The position numbers and the translations under genes are program-made. From assembly GCA_051530055.1 (NCBI GenBank), contig CM121341.1, positions 2,108,001-2,172,000 of the forward strand: DNA of 64,000 bases, given 5' to 3'. Every line of letters begins with the position of its first letter. Position 1 is the stretch's first letter. This stretch comes from Neoechinorhynchus agilis (taxonomy: Eukaryota > Acanthocephala). Under the pieces are notes generated by a model. It did no database searches, had not been told where the DNA came from, and worked only from the letters and a program-made list of their open reading frames with translations. This document shows, piece by piece, positions 12,292 through 21,600 of this stretch.

Positions 12292-13190
12292 TTACCAACA
12301 TAATATATTTTTAACAGTTAAAACAATCTGTTTGAAGCACACTCCACACCTCCCGCCAAATTCCAGCTTTTGTCCTTCCTCCACCGTCGCCATCACGCTG
12401 GCAGCATTGCCTCGTTTTACTGCCAGCGAGATATTTTGTCGAAGGAATACACCTGCTCTTGAGTCTCCGGTTGCCTCTCTCAATTTCTTCGAGACATCCT
12501 GGAGCAGAGCGAGTGCCGAGCTGCCGAGCGCTCCATACGTCTCTACCTTAAAGGGGACAAAATAGTGAGCCCTCGATAAGTGAATATATTTCCGTATTTT
12601 CCTCCCTTCCGCTGCACTGGCGGCACCACCGGCGATTTCGAGGGAGTAGGGGATGTTGCTGGCTGCGAGGGTATCCACACACGTGGCGTCCCAGAGAAGG
12701 CATTTGCCCTCCTGCCACGGGAAGACCGAAATTCCATCGGGCCTACGGCCGTCTAGTCTACAGAGGTGGGCGGGTTCCAGGATGTTCGGGAAGTTCGCCG
12801 TTCTCAACGCCCGAGAAATTACGTTATTGATTTCAGAATGGCGTGAAAACCTTCCTGCTGACCTTCTGCAGACGAGACCGTATCGCCCGAAAGCATCAAC
12901 CAAAGACCCACATCGACAGCGATGGGGCGTGCATATCGGGAGACCGAATCTTAAGGATACTGCGATCCTCGTCACCTCGTCAGTAAGAAGAGTTCCCACA
13001 GATGCCAGAGGAACAGCCTCCAACCACGCCCCAGATTCTCGTGTTGAAACTGCCAACAGTCTAGCTCGGACGACCCCATCGCGAGAACCTGAAAGTAGAG
13101 AGCTGTGAGCTCTCGCGACAAGAGGTCCGTCCCAGATCGACTGTCTGAGGCCATTCACGGGAACATGGTTAGCGCCTGTCTGCTGGCAAT
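12292..13190 (-). mobile_element. LINE 3' half with restriction-like endonuclease, longest copy
   Basis: Seen: an uninterrupted 288-residue minus frame (13158-12292), the best-preserved copy in the window. In order it shows RLLAVSTRESGAWLEAVP, LASVGTLLTDEVTRIAVSLR, a Cys/His cluster CTPHRCRCG...YGLVC, RH followed by IN, GRRPDGISVFPW, then LLWDATCVDT, and KRGNAASVMATVEEG. Known: the restriction-like endonucleases of R2/R4/NeSL-type non-LTR retrotransposons have a CCHC cluster, RHN, and R/KPD followed 12-14 residues on by a D. This order fits. The 55.0 kb copy keeps the His of the cluster (GRHGLVC), while this one has Tyr there. The element is 5'-truncated, with no reverse transcriptase. The family name is not certain. 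Confidence 0.75.
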
Positions 13191-13566
13191 TTTGTCAACT
13201 GAAACTTTGATTTATTTTATATACGTACAATATGGGATCTTATAAAATTTGGTTATTATTTTTTGCTATCTAAAAACAAAGTAAAAGGCGAAGAAATTGA
13301 TTGCTGAAATATTACAAAAAATGAATGCGAGCACATTTAAAAAAAATCAAATCTTCTTACTTTTCAATTTCGATTTGCGTATTTACCATTCTTTTTTGTC
13401 TAGTTTTCTTCGATTGTCTAAAGCATAAATCTAATCTCCCAATAAAATCTCGATTGCTAATACTATTTCAAAACAGATTTTATCGCAATTTTGAAATACT
13501 TTATCTTCTGAGTTTTAGACACAAGAGCTTTCCTTCCGCATACTATAATCTTTAAACGTCGTTTAG

Positions 13567-14257
13567 ATGGCACATATCCGCCAGGATTGCTTTAACGAGC
13601 TATTAAAACGTGAAGAAAACCTGAAATCCGTTGTTATGCTAAAAGAAAATGAGATTAAAGGCGGTACAATAGTCGAGATATGGAGCAACGAAGGTGCTGG
13701 TGAGTTCATCTGATACAGGTGAATTGATACTACTGGTATTCTTGATTTAAGATCGTTCTTCGATTTTGGTCAAAGCATGTCACGATCAAGGAAGTCAATC
13801 CATTTGGATTGATATGAGCCAAAGATTACCACATCAAGTTCCATCAATGATTATCCGGACAAAATCAGCTCAAGAAACGTGTATTGCTTTGCATTATCTC
13901 GAATGCGGTGAAGTGGAAGGTCCAACGGCAAAGCTCGTTATTCTCGACGCGGCAACTGAACACTATTGGTCGTCTCGATTTTTTAAAGGAAACGGCGTTG
14001 ATTGGTTTGATAGAATGGTCGATATGATCGCATCTTTGGCGTCAAGATACGCTATGATTTTCATACTCAGCTGTGATTTTCTCTATACAACGCACTCCGA
14101 TCAGCTTGCAGGAAACAAATACCAATGTCCACGAGGTGCAAATTGGCCAATATTCAAATGGCCAGCGTTGAGCGACGTCAAAAGGTTTTATCTTGAAGGC
14201 GTTAACGAAAATGTAGCACGGCTTTTTGAGATAAAGAACAAAATTGATGGATGCTAA
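13567..14257 (+). CDS. XRCC2: XRCC2-like RAD51 paralogue
   Basis: Seen: exon 1 (13567-13699) and exon 2 (13752-14257) join in phase 1 across a 52-nt intron (GTGAGT...TTTAAG), giving 212 residues. The segment GTIVEIWSNEGADRSS lies where RecA-type ATPases have Walker A, but the GKT/S core is missing. Walker B is AKLVILDAATEHYW, matching the LLILDSLSAFYW of vertebrate XRCC2. Known: XRCC2 is one of the RAD51 paralogues that help load RAD51 in homologous recombination, and ATP binding by XRCC2 has been reported dispensable, so a lost Walker A fits this family better than RAD51 or XRCC3. Human XRCC2 is about 280 residues, so this one is short at the C-terminus. The ATG directly follows gtcgtttag, a possible trans-splice acceptor. 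DMAP1 lies tail to tail with it. Confidence 0.75.
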
Positions 14258-14608
14258 TGAGGTGATTCGAATTAGATTAAGCGAATAATTATCGATGATG
14301 CAACATCTATCGCCGAAACCAAAGTGGAAGAGGAACTTTCAGTACTCATTTTATCCGCTTCATTTAACCAAGATATCGGGATGTGCCTAATGATAATAAT
14401 CAACAATAGAAAAAGGCCGCCTTTCAACACTTAAGGAAATGTTGCCAACTCGCCAGACTTCAAAAGATATTTCATTCCCTCTTTTTGGTCATCTAAAAAG
14501 GTTTTAACTATTTTATATGGCTCGTGTACGTGGGATCGCAATTTCCGAAGCGATATTTCCTTACAACTCATTTTACTCTGTTGATAATTTAATGCGTGTG
14601 TTTAAAAA

Positions 14609-15724
14609 CTATTTTTTTACATTTAAGGATCGAATAAGTTTGTTAGCTTCGGTCAAAGCCGGTGGAGCGTGATTTCTTTTATGTGTCCACTGGCCTCCAA
14701 TACCTTCGTAATATTTGATTTTTTCAGCTAATTCCATAGATCGATCATTAGCAGCCAACTTTAGATCAAAAAGTTCGCTCAGTTTCATATGGAGCCTCAG
14801 GAGTTTTTCATACAACTCAAAGGAATAATCATCCATTTTGAGAGGATCAAAGTGCTTAAGATTATCCAACATTTGTACAAGTAAAGAAGAATGACGAGAT
14901 CGTTCTCTAAGTTCATTGAATAATTTGGAAGCAACATTTGCACCGGGCACACGTTGATCTTCGATTGAACAATTCGTCTGAAGAAGACGGTTCAATTTAT
15001 TATCGTCTTGATGTACATCACCAGTAGCAGTTTGGCTATTTAAGCAATGTTCAATATCCACATCAAGAGAAGCCCAACGTTTCTGAATGGCTTTAAGCCC
15101 ACATACCAAATCCATTTCTTCTTTTACTTCTAAATCACTTCTGTCATAAAGTCTTTGAAGTTGTGATCTTCTCTTATGTTCATGTTCACTGTCATACTCG
15201 TAAACTTGACAGTTTGGATCACGAAATCGACATATTACCCATTGAACCCTATAAAATCTATTCTTAATCTCGTTCAAATCACATTCGCCGTATTTTTCTT
15301 CATCCCATCTATCAAGTACCAAAGGAAACCGGAGTTCATATTTCCTGCACATATCCAACAAATAGCAAGTCCGATCGAATGTCCAAACGTCCGAACGAAG
15401 GTTCAATTCGTCAAATTCGGTTTTGGTGAATTCAGGAATCCGGTCATCAATCAAATCACTACTAGAAAAAAGATTATCATCGTCCATGAACTGTTGTTCA
15501 CCTTCACGAACCCAACGTTTCATTGGACCATCGGATAATACCCATTTAGTAGCAGTAGCAGTGATCTTCGGACTGGATTCTAGTACTGGCGATTGATAAT
15601 TATCTTCTCGGAGATTTAAAGAGTGGGCGTACGCTGAAATATCGTGCCAAAGTTCATCTTGCTCTTTAGCTTTACGTTTATTCTCACGAATCCTTGCAAT
15701 TTTTTTAAGATGCCAATTTGTCAT
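14609..15724 (-). CDS. DMAP1: DMAP1 / SWR1-complex protein 4 homologue
   Basis: Seen: one open frame. I take the ATG at 15724 (MTNWHLKKIARIRENKRK), which directly follows ttttaaag; the frame is open upstream to 15763. The product is about 371 residues. The SANT/Myb-like core reads WTFDRTCYLLDMCRKYELRF, then PLVLDRWDEEKYGE and LNEIKNRFYRV. It is followed by the signature Y...EHEHKRRSQLQRLYDRS and a C-terminal helical region. Human DMAP1 has the same order (DHLFDLSRRFDLRF, HDRYD, LKERYY, HERRRKEQLERLYNR). Known: DMAP1 is a nuclear subunit of the NuA4/TIP60 acetyltransferase and SRCAP/SWR1 H2A.Z-exchange complexes. The N-terminus is shorter than the human one (about 467 residues in all), so a small 5' exon could be missing. 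The gene converges on XRCC2. Confidence 0.85.
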   Translation of the reverse strand: MTNWHLKKIARIRENKRKAKEQDELWHDISAYAHSLNLREDNYQSPVLESSPKITATATKWVLSDGPMKRWVREGEQQFMDDDNLFSSSDLIDDRIPEFTKTEFDELNLRSDVWTFDRTCYLLDMCRKYELRFPLVLDRWDEEKYGECDLNEIKNRFYRVQWVICRFRDPNCQVYEYDSEHEHKRRSQLQRLYDRSDLEVKEEMDLVCGLKAIQKRWASLDVDIEHCLNSQTATGDVHQDDNKLNRLLQTNCSIEDQRVPGANVASKLFNELRERSRHSSLLVQMLDNLKHFDPLKMDDYSFELYEKLLRLHMKLSELFDLKLAANDRSMELAEKIKYYEGIGGQWTHKRNHAPPALTEANKLIRSLNVKK

Positions 15725-15829
15725 CTTTAAAAGGAGATATCGTTTTAGAAGAAATGAATTCAAGAAAACCTTGTCATCAATTCCATCACGAAAATATCGT
15801 CTTTAAAAAAATTAGAAACCTGTTTGAAA

Positions 15830-16018
15830 ATTGAATTGCTAATATTTTAGTTGTTTTCTGTCTCAAGAAGGATTAAAATGATTTTGAACTGCCGATTGAT
15901 TTCGGAGGCACAATCTTGTACGCCTTTATCAATATTGCGCCTTCGAAATTAATCGGCAGTTCAAAACCATTTTAATCCTTCTTGAGACAGAGAACAACTA
16001 AAATATTAGCAATTCAAT
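15830..16018. mobile_element. Foldback element, 189 bp
   Basis: The left arm starts attgaattgctaatatttta and the right arm ends with its complement. About 80 bp on each side pair nearly perfectly around a short centre containing aatcttgtacgcctttatca. It has no coding capacity and is probably a small MITE or foldback just upstream of DMAP1. Confidence 0.8.
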
Positions 16019-16273
16019 CTTTTTGCATGGACTGGCATGGAAGAATCAATAAAAGTTATTGATGACGACATAAAATCAATCATTATTATTTGCAACTATT
16101 GAATCGAAATGAATTAACGGTGGAAAAAAATTCCCCAAAGTTTGTCATCTAAAACACAAAAATCCTTTTTTTTGCAATATCTATTTTCCCAATCACCAAA
16201 CAAAATATATCCATGAACAATTTATTTAAAACATAAAATTGATTTCATATATCATTATCCTCGGGGTGAATTT

Positions 16274-16606
16274 GATTGTACGTTGGTGAATCCTTTCCCC
16301 GGTGTTGTAGCTCAGATCCGCGGGTTTGCTAATACCCGAAGTGTGGAGGATCCGCACACACCTCCTTCGGTTTGTTGCCGACTAATTTGTTCGTCATGCT
16401 ACGCAATTTTGGTAGCACCAGAGTGTGGTTTGATTTGTTGCCTTCCATCGTCCGAGTTTCCAGCTACATCCAGACGTGACCGACTGTGCATGCTATGTCA
16501 TCTCCATTTTAGATAGAGACTGAAGCGGCAAGGAAAACCTTGCGAAATATTTCTCAAATAAATGAGTAACGAAAACACCGGGGACAGGATTCGCCAACGC
16601 ACAATC
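16274..16606. mobile_element. MITE with 33-bp terminal inverted repeats, longer copy
   Basis: The left end gattgtacgttggtgaatcc and the right end are inverted copies over about 33 bp, closing with ccggtgtt/aacaccgg. The inside contains agactgaagcggcaaggaaa, shared with the short copy at 16973. Non-coding. A non-autonomous DNA transposon is inferred. Confidence 0.75.
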
Positions 16607-16972
16607 ATTTTATAGATTTTCAAGACTTCAGGTGAATCTCCAATCAGTTTCATACTGATTGAAAAGAAAGGAAATGCTTGTTTAATCCACTTTAAATGTT
16701 TTGAAATGACTTGCAATAAGTGTTTGTGGCGATAATATAAATTAGATTATATTGATTTATGGAGACGTAGAGTCAATTTTTCTGTAAAGATTCGAAACGA
16801 ATAAGATTTCAAACGTTAATCATAATACTTAAGATTATTGTTTCAACAATGGTTTCTTCGAAACTGGTTTCCAGCATTCTCACTTGACTATGTTCTCATA
16901 ACTCGTTTGTTCTCGAATAAGCGGACGTGATTTCTATAGATGGCGTGCGATATGGTGAATTTGATTGTGCGT

Positions 16973-17077
16973 TGGCGAATCCTGTCCCTGTCCTCCATTT
17001 TAGATAGAGACTGAAGCGGCAAGGAAAACCTTGCGAAATATTTCTAAAACCGGGGACAGGATTCGCCAACGTACATA
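16973..17077. mobile_element. MITE, internally shortened copy of the 16274 element
   Basis: It has the same terminal repeats (gattgtgcgttggcgaatcc) and the same inner block (agactgaagcggcaaggaaa) but is only about 105 bp long. Both copies are preceded by ggtgaattt, so the element or its target may extend a few bases leftward. Confidence 0.7.
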
Positions 17078-17300
17078 AACTTTATAGTTTTATCCAATAG
17101 AGAAGATATTATCGGGCACCCTCGGTTCCTGGACTCATTGTCCACTAGAATCCCCGAAACTAAATGTTTTGAACTACTTAAATAAAAATCCGCAGCTAAT
17201 CGAAAATTGTATGTTTAAATGCAGATTCGAGTTTAGAAAGGTATAATTCATAGGGCAGTTAACATAATTCAGGAAATATAATTTTGGTGAACATACTCCC

Positions 17301-17440
17301 GGTCATAACCTATTTGATTTTGATTTATAAGGGAAATATTTCGCGAAGAGGTAACCTCACCGAAAACAATGACTGATGAGGCGAGGTTACCTCCTCGCGA
17401 AATATTTCCCTTATAAATCAAAATCAAATAGGTTATGACC
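17301..17440. mobile_element. Near-perfect 140-bp hairpin element
   Basis: Arms of about 58 bp starting ggtcataacctatttgattt are almost exact inverted copies around a short loop (ccgaaaacaatgactgatga). No coding. It is a foldback/MITE of a different family from the neighbours. Confidence 0.8.
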
Positions 17441-17850
17441 GGTTGATTATTTTTAATAAAAAATTATACTTTGATTAATCCGAAGGATTTTCTCTGTCGA
17501 TGAATAATTCTTAATATTTCTCCATTAAATTAAAAATATCCAATCCAGTTGGATAAAATCAAGGAGAGGATGTATTGTTTAAACGTCTTTTGCGATGATC
17601 ACGCATTTTTGCGACCTTAGAAGCAATCCAAGTAAGGTGACTTATTCACGACCGAGCTTTAGGTCTTTAGCAAACGCATTTAAAGGGCCCTCCGGTGTAG
17701 CAGTCGTCTAATGATCATTGTCTTTTTTATGAGAATATACAAACATTGTATTAATCTCCGTTGATTTTTAATATTCTCATAAAATCTGTATTTTATGAAC
17801 GTATCACTAATCTAATAAAATACACTGAATTTTTAATAAACATTTTAAAA
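17441..17850. other. Non-coding spacer
   Basis: Nothing recognised. It is the upstream flank of the small plus-strand gene at 17851. Confidence 0.35.
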
Positions 17851-18647
17851 ATGACAAGTAATAAAATTTATATGAGTTTAGAATTCATTTGGATCAACAT
17901 TGAGGATTTGTTAAAGTTGCCATTTAGTTCTTTAGGATATCCTTTCCCAGCTTTTTGGCATGAAACCACGCTGATTCTTACATCAGGAAAGCGCATAAAA
18001 TCACGCGGTTATGAGTTTGTACCCGGATCCCCGTCCGGATACTTCTCAGTGAGTTTCCTTTTACCTTCCCCAACGTATTTCGTCCCTTTGGTTAGGAATC
18101 GAAGACGATTGTGGATATTGAACCCTTTGACCCTACTAAAACAGGGACTCAAAGCTCAAGTAAAAACTTGACCTCCTCTTGGCACAACTACGGAAAACCA
18201 AAAATATTTCTTGAGCTCAGCAATATATGGAAAAATCATGGATGTTCTAAAGTTACACTCACATTTATTAATGAGCGCTCATTTTATATCCGATTTTCAG
18301 TTTTTAGAAATCAAAAAACAAAAGCGGCATCAAGTATACCAATCAAAATATCGAAAAGATCTTCAATTCGACTGCATGTCTTCCTTGCAGCACTTGCTCT
18401 TTCTGCGATACTTAGATCGAAAAATGACGCCAGAAGGTCCATATCGATTATGGTATGGACAAGATTCTCGAATATGTTTGTGGATGGAAATGTGCAATTT
18501 CTAAACAATGGAAATGAAATATTTTTTAGAGAAAATTTAATACCTTCCAGTCTTTTTCCGAAGACCACAATAATTCGGAATTCCATGATGCAGAACGCTT
18601 TGAAGCGATACGAGGATGTTGTAATGTATTGGATTGATTGGAAGTAG
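17851..18647 (+). CDS. Unknown protein, 3' end antisense to CPSF1
   Basis: Seen: exon 1 is 17851-18048 (66 codons, starting MTSNKIYMSLEFIW). It joins in phase 0 across a 47-nt intron (GTGAGT...GGTTAG) to an exon from 18096 that reads SKTIVDIEPFDPTKTG. This frame stays open to the stop at 18647, giving about 249 residues. From 18311 on it lies opposite the last two CPSF1 exons, and that part (from about residue 138) loses coding character. The true end may therefore lie near 18300 through an intron I could not place. There is no signal peptide or membrane segment, and no family is recognised. It is convergent with and overlaps CPSF1. Confidence 0.4.
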
Positions 18648-21600
18648 GAATTTCATTCCTCCTCTTGAAGTCGGAAAAATATTTGCATGGCGGACACCTT
18701 CGATGTTGTCGGCAAAAGCTCGCATTCCACAGTTAACTCGAGATACCGTATTAAATTCTGATCGTTTAAGCAAATAGCATCCACTTTTGCTTGTTATGTC
18801 TTTTTTTAAATTACGACGATGTTAACTGGATGGGGTTGTTGGCGATGGCGGATCGACATCGATGGATAGAGGTTTTGAGATATTTGTGGTATTGTAAAAA
18901 GCAAAAAAGCAATGCTCAACAGCAATTTGGAATTTGTTAGAGTTTTTGGGGCGTTAAATGCTTTAAATTTCTGCATAAAATATCAGAGATTTTGCGTCAA
19001 CCTAAAGAGCAAAATGGTTAATTAACATGTCTTTATCCACCTCCAAGTAAAGCGCTCTTTTCCATTTGAAGTTGAAAAGGACAAGATCACACCAATTTTC
19101 GGAATGAACCCCAAGTTTGAAAACTTCCACAATACCGGCAATGTTGAACAACCTTTAACATAATGTTTTTTAGAATTGCGATTAAAAATTACTTCAGTTG
19201 TTTGTATCTGGCGTAAAAAATTAAAACAATTTTATTGATTCCAATATTTCGGCCCGCAATCTTGTAAGCATTTATCAAGGTTTTAAAGTGTTTTTTCCGA
19301 GTTTGGCGATGTTTTTCCCCTAATTGTTGTTGATCATTTATTTAAAATATTTCGTAAACATTTCGCTTACCTCTTCAGTTTACGGAATATTTTAAAATAA
19401 ATGATCAACGACAATCCGGGCGAAAAACATCGTTAAACTCGAATCAAATTCACCCCGACGATAATTCTCTATGATTTAAAGTGTTTTATTCGCACGCCGT
19501 AAGCCTCGAACACGTACAAGATTATGGCTCCGAAAACAATTGGAATTAATAAATTCTTTTAATTTCTCACGCCAGATACAAACATGAACAACTCAATTTT
19601 TTAAACATTACTTCGGTTTAAAAAAATAAGATTGACTTTTTATTGTAACGCAGTCATTAAACGAGATATTGATCCTATTTTACACAAATATACGGTAGAT
19701 TTGCAATTATCAACCCACGTTTCTTTGAATCCTTAAGATATCCTCAATTCTAATTTAATTGTTTTTTTTATTGTCGCAGTGGACGAAAAATATATCGAAT
19801 AACAAGTCCATTTAAAAATTAAAGATTTTTAGTAAGAATGTGCAATTAAGTCGGAATAAAAGAATGTTTAATAGATAATTTTTGAAATCTTTATTTTCTG
19901 AAATACGCTGTACCCCATCGCCAACAAAAATCGTCAAACATTCCATACCTGCAGGTTTATGACTGTATACGGTCATGTTTCCATCGACATCAATTGCTAT
20001 TATTTTTCAAAGCTAATTGATTAATATTTTTGTTTGAAGCGAACTTACCGCATATTCCCAATTGTTTATCATGTACAATAAAATCAGCATATAATACATC
20101 CAAATGTTGACGGTCCTAATTTTCTTGCTTGAATACAACACGACAACATGGAAATGCTTACCCTCGCAAGAAACGAGAGCACCTTAACTTCAGTCTGAAA
20201 ATGAAGAAGATAAACTCCTTTCACTATATCGAGTGCAATGATGATATTTCGAACGACTGACAATCTATGGATATACACAGAAACGTCCAAGAAAGCAATC
20301 CCAACTAATTCATTGTCTGCGAGTTTCCAAAGAAACATTTTTTGGCCAACAGCTGCAATCAAGTATCCTGAAACACTGTCAATCACTGTTACAGCGCCCC
20401 GTTCTTCTCTATCGTGAACAATCTTGAGCTTATAACGGCTTAGTGGTTTATTTGGCTCTGGTACAACATCGGCTACTTCAAGTAAAAGTATACGTCCACG
20501 GGCATGAACGTCCTCATTGTAACTGTTGACTGTTGAGACTGCGACGTAGTGCTTAAAACTATCGTAACGTTCATCTACTCGAAGTTTGACGTTTTTCATA
20601 CACGTTACGTGCTCCCAATCGATGAAATCAATTCTAAATTCAAAAGTAGGGGGAGGTCGTTCTAACCACACGTTATGCCTCGATTTTAAAATATTGTAGG
20701 GAAAATTACGGATTTTGAGAAATACTCACTTTTCATCGGGAATCACGTGCCAATCGAAAGTGTACAGAATAATTGAAAATTGCTTCCTTTCGGGCAATAT
20801 ACGGTTAGGTCCTTAATTTCACATTAGCGATTGAATTAAAGAAGAAAAAACACCATACGAATTACCTCTTTTATAATTGATCACGGCCTTGTCCTCGCCA
20901 CTCAATTGCATTATACAACTGACTTTCTCCAACGTACTTTGGCAAACGGCAAAAGTCTATTGCATTTTTAAGAGACTTTAACCAGTACAAGAACAAACCT
21001 CAGTTTCTTTTATGTAAACAACGTGGTGAACAGTTGTTTCAATCAATTTGGATCGAATTGGCCAAATCGCATCGTAGATAAACTCGTTTGAAAATTCAGC
21101 TATTCGTAACTGATCACTGTCGTTAATGTAGACGAATCCACTTGCACAAGTCTCGTTCGAAAACGGTGCTAGTGATCGTATGTGTTTTTCTGGTTTCATC
21201 GATAAGGTCCGCATTCCATGATGAAGGGTAAAGATTTGCCAGTATGGACGAGAACCACATATGAATATGGCAGCATTTGTGGTAAAAAGATTTTGTTTAA
21301 AGATCACTTTAAAGATAAGATTCTCAAGGTAATAAGGGAAAGATGAAAATTTTATGAGTTTGAATGGAATTTTTAGCGACTTCGAATATTTATTCCATTG
21401 CAGCAAGTTGATCAAAGTATCGAAATAATTTGAATTTTCATTGGCTGAAGCGAGAATTCTTAAATCAAAAATTACAACTGATTTGCAAAATTTTAGCTTG
21501 TCAGGCTGAGCAACGCATACGAATGTTAAAAAACCAAAGAGCTATTCTTTTGATTTAATATGGAATAATATGAAAATTTCCTCGATTGGCTTAAGAAATT

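Noticed and set aside
14600-15770. First impression of a Cactin homologue
   Set aside because: The charged helical text looked similar, but WTFDRTCYLLDMCRKYELRF and EHEHKRRSQLQRLYDR match DMAP1 in order and spacing.
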